NCBI GenBank assembly: GCA_937976095.1
Contig: CALJSV010000180.1
Span: 1-34,812, forward strand
Length of the DNA: 34,812 nucleotides
Source: an uncultured Clostridia bacterium
GTDB taxonomy: Bacteria; Bacillota; Clostridia; Lutisporales; Lutisporaceae
Reading direction: 5' to 3'
A model generated the notes under the pieces. That model ran no database searches and was not told the origin of the DNA. It saw only the letters and a program-made list of their open reading frames with translations. Of the stretch, positions 16,557 through 23,738 are shown piece by piece; positions within the stretch are counted from its first letter, which is position 1, and each line of letters starts with the position of its first letter. A program made the position numbers and the translations under genes.

Positions 16557-16591
16557 AGTAAACACACGTTTACTAATGTTCACTTTATAAT
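16557..16591 (+). promoter_or_regulatory. operator palindrome and -10 box before the MMPL transporter
   Basis: AGTAAAC-acac-GTTTACT (16557-16574) is a perfect 7-bp inverted repeat with a 4-bp centre. It occupies the -35 position of a promoter whose -10 is TATAAT (16586-16591). The -35 hexamer itself is non-canonical. Confidence 0.6.
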
Positions 16592-16614
16592 TTTGTAAAA
16601 GAAAGGAACTGGCT

Positions 16615-18690
16615 ATGAAAGGATTGGCTGATTTCGTTATCAAAAGAAGAATACTGATTGTGGCTCTATTTGTATTGGCAGCATTAATAAGCATTCTATT
16701 TATTCCGCAGGTTAAAATCAATTATGATTTAACTGCTTATTTACCTGAGGAGATGAATACAAAAAAGGCAATCAGAATAATGGAAAGCGAGTTTACTCTA
16801 TTGGGTCAGGCCGAGCTTATGCTGGAGAATGTCACCATACCTGAAGTATTGGATCTGAAAAGTAAGCTTGAAGTAATTCGTGGGGTGGATAGTATTATTT
16901 GGCTGGATGACATACTGGATATACGTAAGCCCCTAGAAATGTATGATAAAAGCGTGGTAGAAGACTATTATAAGGATGGTGCTGCACTGCTGCAGCTGGT
17001 ATTTGTCGAGGATGACTACAGCCTAAAGACTGATAGTGCTCTGGAAAAAATTAAACAGTTGATTGGAGAAAAGGGAGTATTAGGAGGCTCAGCTGTAAAT
17101 AAAAAGGCAATGAGAGAAAATACTGTGAAAGAGGTAGTTACAATTTCACTGCTGTCACTGCCTATCTTCATAATTATTCTTCTACTAACTACACGTTCTT
17201 GGTTTGAACCTGTTCTCTACCTGTCAGTAATAGGTATATCAGTTATTATAAACATGGGTACAAACGTGATATATAAGGATATATCCTTTATCACCCAATC
17301 CTGTGCAGCTATACTGCAGTTAGCATTATCTATGGATTATTCTTTGTTTCTACTCCATAGATATTCTGAGGAAAGGGAAAAGGGATTAGAGGCAAAGGAA
17401 GCTATGCAGACAGCTGTAGTGTATTCCTTCCCCTCATTGGCAGCCAGCTGTCTAACTACCCTTGCAGGCTTTGCAGCGCTGATGTTCATGAGCTATAGAA
17501 TAGGCTATGATATGAGCCTGGTATTGGGAAAGGGAGTTATTCTGAGTCTCGTAAGTGTAATACTTCTTTTGCCGGGAGTAACCATTATTTTTCATAAGCA
17601 AATTGAAAATAGCCAGCATGCTTTCTTGTTGCCTTCCTTAAAAAGGTTTGGGGAAGCAGTTGTAAGATCTAGGTGGGCTGTTGTAGCTGCAGTGTGCTTA
17701 CTGCTTATTCCAGCCTATCTGGCTCAGACATCAAACACTTTCTTATATAGCGAAACCTCCATAGCAGCTGATGAAAATACCACTGTAGGAAAGCAGGTAA
17801 AAAGGATTGAAGACAGATTTGGAATAAACAATCAAACTGTTTTACTGCTGCCTGGGGAGAGTATTGCAAAGGAATTGGCCCTATCCAAGCATTTGCAAGG
17901 CAAGGACTATATAAAGTCGGTTCAGGCATTAGTCACCATAGCTGACCCATCTGTTCCAAAGGCTATGCTACCTGCAAAGATTATCGAGAGATTTTCATCA
18001 ACAAATTATACAAGAGTAATTTTAAACCTCAATGTTCCAATTGAAAGTGATATTACCTACCTAGCAGTGCAGGATATTCATGATACAGTAAATAGCTATT
18101 ATGACCAAGACTACTATCTGCTGGGGTCGTGCACCAGCGTATCGGATATTAAGGAGGTTGTTGAGCGTGATTTTACACTGGTTAATCTTATTTCAATTTT
18201 TGCTGTAGCTTTGATTATACTGGCTACCTTTCGCTCTCTTTTGCTGCCTATTTTGTTGGTTTTGGTAATAGAAGCAGCTATATGGATTAATATGGCCATA
18301 CCGTTTTTTATGGATTCACCACTTATTTTTATAGGCTTTATGATTGTAAGTGCTATACAACTTGGAGCTACAATTGATTATGCAATACTTCTCACAAACA
18401 GATATATGACAAATAGGGAAGCTATGGACAGTAAGACAGCAGCAGTCAACGCACTTGTTGATTCAGGCTGGTCGGTTATTACCTCTGCTCTGATTTTATT
18501 TGTAGCAGGTATGGGAGTCTTCCTAATATCATCAATAAAGGGAGTGTCTGAGCTTGGAATGCTTATAGGACGAGGAGCTGCCCTCAGCGGAATTATGGTA
18601 CTAGTAATACTTCCACAATCCTTGGTGCTATTTGATAAGCTGATACAAAAAACAACTTTAAAAGGTATAATAACTATTGCAAAACAATGA
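16615..18690 (+). CDS. MMPL/RND superfamily transporter
   Basis: Proton-driven exporters of this family move lipids, hydrophobic drugs or siderophores across the membrane. The 691-residue protein has the duplicated RND layout: one helix, an external domain and five helices, repeated. The proton-relay positions in the fourth helix of each half are visible as LALSMDYSLFLLHRY (Asp241) and LGATIDYAILLTNRY (Asp588). At 691 residues it is a compact Gram-positive MMPL rather than the roughly 1000-residue Gram-negative pump, and no membrane-fusion or outer-membrane partner is expected. The ATG has SD AAAGGA. It is followed 23 bp later by an exported coiled-coil gene, so the two are probably one transcript and one complex. 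Confidence 0.9.
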   Translation: MKGLADFVIKRRILIVALFVLAALISILFIPQVKINYDLTAYLPEEMNTKKAIRIMESEFTLLGQAELMLENVTIPEVLDLKSKLEVIRGVDSIIWLDDILDIRKPLEMYDKSVVEDYYKDGAALLQLVFVEDDYSLKTDSALEKIKQLIGEKGVLGGSAVNKKAMRENTVKEVVTISLLSLPIFIIILLLTTRSWFEPVLYLSVIGISVIINMGTNVIYKDISFITQSCAAILQLALSMDYSLFLLHRYSEEREKGLEAKEAMQTAVVYSFPSLAASCLTTLAGFAALMFMSYRIGYDMSLVLGKGVILSLVSVILLLPGVTIIFHKQIENSQHAFLLPSLKRFGEAVVRSRWAVVAAVCLLLIPAYLAQTSNTFLYSETSIAADENTTVGKQVKRIEDRFGINNQTVLLLPGESIAKELALSKHLQGKDYIKSVQALVTIADPSVPKAMLPAKIIERFSSTNYTRVILNLNVPIESDITYLAVQDIHDTVNSYYDQDYYLLGSCTSVSDIKEVVERDFTLVNLISIFAVALIILATFRSLLLPILLVLVIEAAIWINMAIPFFMDSPLIFIGFMIVSAIQLGATIDYAILLTNRYMTNREAMDSKTAAVNALVDSGWSVITSALILFVAGMGVFLISSIKGVSELGMLIGRGAALSGIMVLVILPQSLVLFDKLIQKTTLKGIITIAKQ

Positions 18691-18713
18691 GGTTAAAAGG
18701 AGGATAACTGTTT

Positions 18714-20390
18714 ATGAGAAAATTCAAGCTGACGCTTTTATTGGCTGCTGTAATGTTTTCTTTAGTATTTTCTATTATTTTTACCAGTACCAATGCTGCT
18801 CAGGTGGAAGGGGATTTTGAAATCACTAAGGAGTTAGAAGCTTTAAAGGATGAAACTGTATATGCAGTATTAAACCATGACGGCACTGTAGACTCGGTTT
18901 ATGTAGTGAACTATTTAAGCACTCCTGAGACTGCAGTCTATGTTGACTATGGAGATTATACAAATGTTGAGAATTTAACCAATGAGGTTAAGCCTGTTAT
19001 AGCTGATGGGAAAATAAAGTGGGATTTGAAGCAGTCCTTTGAGGGCTTCTATTTTAAAGGAGCCTTACAGGAAAGGTACCTGCCTTGGGATATAGGAATA
19101 AGCTATAAGCTAAACGGAGTAGAGCTTCCGGCAGATGCTCTGGCAGGGAAAAGTGGAGAAATTGAGATTTCTATAACAGTGAGACCGGATGAAAATGCGG
19201 CGCAGTATTTTAAGGATAACTTTACAATACAGCTGCAGCTACCTGTTAACATGGATAAAAGCAAAGTAATAAGCTCAGAGGGTGCAGTAAAAATTATATC
19301 AGGAAAAACTACTATGCTTACATACACTTTATTGCCAGGTAGTAAAGAGGGATTCAATGTTTTGCTTCAGGCTAAAGACTTTGAAATGGATAGTATAAGC
19401 ATAGCTATTGTTAAAGCTGAATATTCTATTGCTGATGTTAGTGAGATAGAAGCGGGCTTTAAATCTCTAAAGGAAGGAGTCAATGACCTGATTAGTGGCA
19501 CAGTAAGACTGAGAGACGGAATGTCAGCCTTAAAGGAAGGCATTGTAGGTGCTGCAGAAGGGCAGAACGAATTAACCTCTAAGGGAAACACTCTGGCAAA
19601 GGGTATGAGTGATTTTAATTCAGGGCTTAGAGAATATACCTCATCAGCAGCTTCTATATATACTGCCTCCAGCAGTATGTATGATGCGCTTGACAAAACA
19701 GCCCAAAATGGAAAAGCAATTGCAGCAGGCTATGAAAAATCTACTTCAGCCTTAAAAGAAAAGCTTCCGGAAGAATCTGACAAGGCGCAGCTAAAGGCAT
19801 TGGCACAGTACTCTGGAAGCCCTGATCCTGCCTATTCTCAGCTGGGAAAGATGGCTGAAGCTATGCTCAATCAAATATCAGCTCTTGAAGAGCTTTATGG
19901 CTCACTAAATATGTTGAATAGCAATCTTGAACAATATGCAGAAGGGGTAGAGCTTATTGCAGGCAGCTATAAGGAGCTTCATAACGGGATCGGCAGCTTT
20001 ACCAGCGCGCCTAAGGAGCTACTAAAGCAGCATGAGCTTATACTGGAGGGTAATAAGGAGTTTTTAGCAGGTCTATCCTCTGTGAATTCAGGAATGTCAG
20101 AGCTAAGCAGCAAAGCAGCTAATATACCTGATGAGGTTCAAAGGCTAATTAATGGGCAAAGAAAAATACTAGATGGAGTAAGTAAAGCAGAGGATACATT
20201 GAGTGCTGTTACTGCAAGTAATAATAAGAAGCCTATGTCCTTTGCGTCACCTGACAAAGCTTCAGCTGAGTCGGTACAGTTCATATTACGAACTCAGAGT
20301 ATTGCTTCCGGTGGTAAAAAGACAGAGGCAGCAGAAGTAAAAGGAGAGAAAAAGGGGTTCTTTGAAAGGTTACTTTCTCTTTTTAGGTAG
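18714..20390 (+). CDS. exported coiled-coil protein, partner of the MMPL transporter (YhgE-like architecture)
   Basis: This 558-residue protein begins with a signal peptide or anchor (residues 1-28, ending TNAAQ). A beta-rich region of about 210 residues follows, then a long helical region of heptad-like repeats rich in G, S, A, L and E with recurring L-x-x-G, such as LKEGVNDLISGTVRLRDGM. This resembles the extracellular helical part of YhgE/Pip-type proteins that accompany Gram-positive MMPL and ESX systems, but without the six C-terminal membrane helices. It ends in a basic, hydrophobic FFERLLSLFR. It is not a recognised enzyme. Genetic linkage (23-bp gap, SD AAAGGAGG) suggests it forms an extracellular conduit or scaffold for the transporter; that role is inferred. 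Confidence 0.7.
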   Translation: MRKFKLTLLLAAVMFSLVFSIIFTSTNAAQVEGDFEITKELEALKDETVYAVLNHDGTVDSVYVVNYLSTPETAVYVDYGDYTNVENLTNEVKPVIADGKIKWDLKQSFEGFYFKGALQERYLPWDIGISYKLNGVELPADALAGKSGEIEISITVRPDENAAQYFKDNFTIQLQLPVNMDKSKVISSEGAVKIISGKTTMLTYTLLPGSKEGFNVLLQAKDFEMDSISIAIVKAEYSIADVSEIEAGFKSLKEGVNDLISGTVRLRDGMSALKEGIVGAAEGQNELTSKGNTLAKGMSDFNSGLREYTSSAASIYTASSSMYDALDKTAQNGKAIAAGYEKSTSALKEKLPEESDKAQLKALAQYSGSPDPAYSQLGKMAEAMLNQISALEELYGSLNMLNSNLEQYAEGVELIAGSYKELHNGIGSFTSAPKELLKQHELILEGNKEFLAGLSSVNSGMSELSSKAANIPDEVQRLINGQRKILDGVSKAEDTLSAVTASNNKKPMSFASPDKASAESVQFILRTQSIASGGKKTEAAEVKGEKKGFFERLLSLFR

Positions 20391-20739
20391 GCATAGAATT
20401 GTATAATTGTCTATTAGTAGGTAACGAGTCATCTATTCATTGACTTATCATTATACCCTTGGTAGTATAAGAGTAAGAAGAAAATAGGAGGCGAGTTATC
20501 TTCATATTTACTAGCATTTAATCTAAGCATCAAGTATGAAGGGATGGTTGTTATGTTGATAATAAAAGGTTTCTTTAAAGTATTACTCCATGCAAGGTTT
20601 ACAGTATGAGCTTTGGCGATAAATTGCATGGAGATAAGTTTTAATCGTCGGTTTTCATTCAGAATAGAAGTATGAAGACAGTTTATAATGTAGGCTTTGC
20701 ACCTTAGAATTAGTATGAATTTTAAGGAGTGGAGTCGGA
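20391..20739. other. 349-bp gap with a promoter candidate and a long-range hairpin
   Basis: No convincing gene is present. TTGACT (20440-20445) and TAGTAT (20463-20468) form a sigma-A promoter candidate with a 17-bp spacer, followed by AGGAGG with no usable start codon nearby. A perfect 10-bp inverted repeat, CTCCATGCAA (20586-20595) with TTGCATGGAG (20624-20633), encloses a 28-nt loop. A second -10 box, TATAAT (20684-20689), precedes the CD3324-type gene, without a good -35 box. The arrangement could be a long structured leader for that gene or a small RNA. Confidence 0.4.
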
Positions 20740-21006
20740 ATGAAATATGTTAATGCAAATTCAATTTTTCCTGAGGATTTACTGAAGGAGATACAAAAAT
20801 ATATAACAGGTGAATTGATATATGTACCTAAGCCTGATGGTGAAAGAAAAGGCTGGGGAGAATGTTCGGGAAGCAGAATGCAGCTAAAGCAGAGAAATAT
20901 GGATATTCAGACTCGTTTTAAGAGCGGACTAACCATAAATCAGCTTTCAGAGGAATTCTGTTTGTCCTATGATAGCATCAAAAAGATTGTATATTGCGCT
21001 AAATAA
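20740..21006 (+). CDS. CD3324 family small protein with C-terminal helix-turn-helix
   Basis: This 88-residue protein resembles small proteins of clostridia grouped as the CD3324 family. The conserved opening MKYVNANSIFPEDLLKEIQK, the YVPKPDG block and the WGECSGSR block are visible. The C-terminus (residues about 58-86, TRFKSGLTINQLSEEFCLSYDSIKKIVY) reads as a helix-turn-helix similar to Mor-type or resolvase-like DNA-binding ends. A regulatory role is likely, but no target is known. SD AAGGAG precedes the ATG. A strong terminator follows at once, so it is monocistronic. Confidence 0.8.
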   Translation: MKYVNANSIFPEDLLKEIQKYITGELIYVPKPDGERKGWGECSGSRMQLKQRNMDIQTRFKSGLTINQLSEEFCLSYDSIKKIVYCAK

Positions 21007-21010
21007 CAAA

Positions 21011-21043
21011 GAGCTCGTTGGAAGGTTTTCTAACGAGCTTTTA
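21011..21043 (+). terminator. terminator of the CD3324-type gene
   Basis: AGCTCGTT (21012-21019) and AACGAGCT (21032-21039) form an 8-bp perfect stem, extendable by G-U pairs, followed by TTTT. It begins 5 bp after the stop. Confidence 0.8.
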
Positions 21044-21069
21044 ATTAAGTGCACATGAGGGGGCTAACA

Positions 21070-22314
21070 ATGGCTATAGAGATTTTTTCAGTTAAAGAGC
21101 AGTGCAGACTTATGGATCAGTGGCTGGAGCAAAGATTGAAGACCTTGCTACCCAGGCTTATGAAAAGGGCAAGCATTGATATGTGGGTTGTACTATCACA
21201 AGAATATAACGAAGACCCGGTTTTTTGTACTTTGATGCCGGCACTTCAAAAGACAGCCTCAAGGCTTTCTGGTCTTGTTTTTTATATGGATAGTGAAAGC
21301 GAGCTTGAATGCCTTAGTTTAGGAAGAAAGAATATACAAGTCGAAAGGATTTACAAAGGGTGCTGGGAATCGGACAAAGAAACCCAGTGGGAGTGTCTCA
21401 AGAGAATTGTAGATAAAAGAAAACCAAATAGAATAGGAATAAACATATCAAAAGCCTTTGCACTTTCAGACGGTCTTTCTAAGACCTTATTTGATGAGCT
21501 TACTGAAGCATTGAGAGATGAATATAGTGATAGGCTGGTCAGCGCTGAAAGACTGTCTGTTGGCTGGCTAGAGACCAGAAGTGAAGAAGAGCTTGATATT
21601 TATCCTAGTATATATTCAATTGCCTGTGAGATAATCAATGAAGCGTTTTCTAAGGCTGTGATAGTACCTGGAACTACTACTACTCAGGATGTTGAATGGT
21701 GGATCTGTGACAGAATAAACTCTCTTGGACTTGAGGCATGGTTTGCTCCAACTATTGATCTACAGCGAAGAGGAACTTTGGAAAAGCGAATAAGCAATAC
21801 AGTTATTATGCCTGGGGACTTACTTCACTGCGATGTAGGAATTAAGTATATGGGGCTTTGTACTGATACACAAAGGGTAGCATATGTATTTAAAGCGGAG
21901 GAAAAAGAAGCACCAAAGGGAATTCTGGAAGCAATGAGTGTATGTAATAGTTTTCAGGATATTGTATTAGACTGCTTTAAAGAAGGACTTACCGGAAATG
22001 AGGTGCTGGCTGCCGCACTATTAAAAGCACAAACTCAAGGCATAAAGTCTATGCTCTACACTCACCCAATTGGCAGCTATGGACATGGAGCAGGGCCGAT
22101 AATAGGACTTTGGGACAACCAAGCCTATGTCCCGCTAAAGGGTGATTGTCCACTATGTTATGATACTTGCTATGCGCTGGAGCTAAATACTTCATCATCA
22201 GTACTCGAATGGGATAATCAGGATATAGTAATATTTCTTGAGGAAACAGTTGCTTTTACCCATGAAGGTATAAGGTACCTAGGGGGAAGGCAGACAGAGC
22301 CAATAATAATATGA
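21070..22314 (+). CDS. M24 family metallopeptidase (Xaa-Pro aminopeptidase-like)
   Basis: M24 enzymes (the pita-bread fold of methionine aminopeptidase and aminopeptidase P) cleave N-terminal residues, often before proline. This 414-residue protein has an N-terminal creatinase-like domain and a C-terminal catalytic domain. All five metal ligands are visible: Asp255 (HCDVG), Asp266 (CTDTQR), His339 (GHGAGP), Glu371 (ALELN) and Glu391 (LEETV). It should therefore be active. The ATG at 21070 is preferred over GTG 21049 because GAGGGGG lies 6 nt upstream. It is a single gene between two terminators; its substrate is not determinable from sequence. Confidence 0.88.
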   Translation: MAIEIFSVKEQCRLMDQWLEQRLKTLLPRLMKRASIDMWVVLSQEYNEDPVFCTLMPALQKTASRLSGLVFYMDSESELECLSLGRKNIQVERIYKGCWESDKETQWECLKRIVDKRKPNRIGINISKAFALSDGLSKTLFDELTEALRDEYSDRLVSAERLSVGWLETRSEEELDIYPSIYSIACEIINEAFSKAVIVPGTTTTQDVEWWICDRINSLGLEAWFAPTIDLQRRGTLEKRISNTVIMPGDLLHCDVGIKYMGLCTDTQRVAYVFKAEEKEAPKGILEAMSVCNSFQDIVLDCFKEGLTGNEVLAAALLKAQTQGIKSMLYTHPIGSYGHGAGPIIGLWDNQAYVPLKGDCPLCYDTCYALELNTSSSVLEWDNQDIVIFLEETVAFTHEGIRYLGGRQTEPIII

Positions 22315-22323
22315 AGAAAACTG

Positions 22324-22370
22324 AAATGCCTATGGGTGATTAAAAAACCCATAGGCATTTATTGTTTTAT
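22324..22370. terminator. bidirectional terminator between M24 peptidase and methyltransferase
   Basis: AAATGCCTATGGGT (22324-22337) and ACCCATAGGCATTT (22347-22360) form a perfect 14-bp stem with T-rich flanks on both strands. It sits between two converging genes. Confidence 0.85.
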
Positions 22371-22381
22371 AAAAAAATACT

Positions 22382-23305
22382 TTAGGCAGTCAATGATAAA
22401 GGCAGCTTCACTATAGAATCCAGAACTTCAACATTAATAGCATTGTTAAGTGCCTCTATAGAATCTCCCGGACGATAGCTAAAGTGAACTCTAAGGGTTT
22501 GTCCAGCCTTTAGCTGTAGAGGACTATGCAAAGGCAGCACCAAGTGCTGATTATGCCAATCTACTGTTTGTCCGGTAAAAATATCGATGTTTAAAAGATT
22601 CTTAGTTATAAAACGAAGCGCATTTATTGTATGGTCGTTTTTTATTGGAAAGAGCATATCCGCATTATATGCTTCCACATGAGAATTATCATAATCTACT
22701 ATCTTATATACTATAGGATCACTTCCAGCAATGCAATTGTTGGAGGTTTCATATGCTGATTGGAATGTAGGAACTGGAGCATAGTAGCCATTGAAATCAA
22801 AGCTCTGCTGCACTGGCTGTACTCCAAGAAGGGTAGCACAAGGCAAAAACTTCGGAAGCTTTCCAAAACGCGCATAGTGCAAATCACGGAAGTCAGAGAC
22901 AACTTGAACTTGCTTTTCGCGTAATAGCGCACTGTGAAGCATTTCACATATAACGACATCTACAGGCTCAGCTGGAAGTATTGATGAAGCGTCACCCTGA
23001 TGTATTTGAACCTTATGAGAAAAACCATTATCATTTATGAACTTTCTGCTAGCAGCAACAAGTGTTGGGTTGAATTCAACCGAAAATACCTGAGCGCCTT
23101 GCTTAGCTGCTAGAAAAGACAGTATGCCTGTCCCGCTGCCAAGCTCAATTACTCTATGGTGAGGCTTTACAACCTGTTCAATGGCAGTACGGAAGGCATC
23201 CATGCGTGCATTATCAGAAAGCATTTGAAAATGATAGTGTAAGGGGATATATTGTCCGATTTCATTTATTTCATCAATTATCATATTTATTCCCATACCC
23301 AGCAT
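22382..23305 (-). CDS. SAM-dependent methyltransferase with protein arginine methyltransferase (PRMT) hallmarks
   Basis: The 307-residue product matches PRMTs at several points in the right order. HFQMLSDNARMDAFRTAI (residues 25-42) resembles the PRMT H-x-x-ML-x-D-x-x-R entry motif. The SAM motif I is VIELGSGTG (52-60), with the ribose-binding acid in VEFNP (Glu77). The double-E loop is CEMLHSALLRE, with Glu121 and Glu130 nine residues apart as in PRMT1. The late VDWHNQHLVLPLHSPLQLK segment aligns with the THW loop and the start of the beta-barrel, but THW reads VDW. A role in arginine or other protein methylation is inferred; small-molecule methylation is also possible. No good SD precedes the ATG at 23305. 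The strong SD lies further up, before an ATG with an in-frame stop (see 23318-23352). The true start may be 23284. Confidence 0.75.
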   Translation of the reverse strand: MLGMGINMIIDEINEIGQYIPLHYHFQMLSDNARMDAFRTAIEQVVKPHHRVIELGSGTGILSFLAAKQGAQVFSVEFNPTLVAASRKFINDNGFSHKVQIHQGDASSILPAEPVDVVICEMLHSALLREKQVQVVSDFRDLHYARFGKLPKFLPCATLLGVQPVQQSFDFNGYYAPVPTFQSAYETSNNCIAGSDPIVYKIVDYDNSHVEAYNADMLFPIKNDHTINALRFITKNLLNIDIFTGQTVDWHNQHLVLPLHSPLQLKAGQTLRVHFSYRPGDSIEALNNAINVEVLDSIVKLPLSLTA

Positions 23306-23317
23306 TTCGCATGAAAA

Positions 23318-23352
23318 TTATGACTGAAATTGCATGGGCGCGGTACCTCCTT
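23318..23352 (-). promoter_or_regulatory. strong ribosome binding site leading to a 5-codon reading frame, in frame with the methyltransferase
   Basis: On the minus strand AAGGAGGT (23352-23345) is followed after 9 nt by ATG (23335-23333), then MQFQS and TAA (23320-23318). The frame is the same as that of the methyltransferase, whose first ATG is only four codons beyond the stop. Either the gene's original start has been cut by a nonsense mutation, or a tiny leader peptide is translated and re-initiation drives the enzyme. Confidence 0.65.
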
Positions 23353-23738
23353 TATTAAATTATTATAATTATACCATCCTTTTCCATCTGGAAGTATTCT
23401 TAAACCAATTATTGTTCTCTAATACTTTATCGGAGAAAAACCTGATTTGCTTTACAGGAATAATAATAAAAATCTAAAGATAAAATTGGATTTCAAATAT
23501 AAGTAATTTGAGGTCTTTTTTTATTTTTTGAATCATATAATCCACCATACACATAAGTTTGTCCCAGAAAATAAAAAATTTATCATATGTGTAAGAATCA
23601 GTAAGTATTGGGAATAATAAACTATATTATGGTGCCAATGCTTATGAAGGGAGTGTGATACGTAAGACTTGTATTCTCTACGTTTTTTGCACAAAAGACA
23701 AAAGTATGGGCTCAAAAAAATAGGAGGGAAAGCAGTCT
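23353..23738. other. 386-bp gap with divergent promoter elements and terminator-like hairpins
   Basis: No gene is recognised. On the minus strand, a TATAAT box near 23367-23372 could drive the methyltransferase. On the plus strand, CAAAT/ATTTG near 23494-23510 is followed by a run of seven T and then TTTTTT. ACGTA/TACGT (about 23660-23682) is followed by TTTTTT, 50 bp before the SLH gene, and is a possible weak attenuator. The AGGAGGG ribosome binding site near 23721-23728 belongs to the SLH gene. Confidence 0.4.

Noticed and set aside
20553-20609. 18-residue open frame MLIIKGFFKVLLHARFTV
   Set aside because: It has a weak GAAGGGA site but overlaps the 5' arm of the hairpin and shows no sign of conservation; too short to call.
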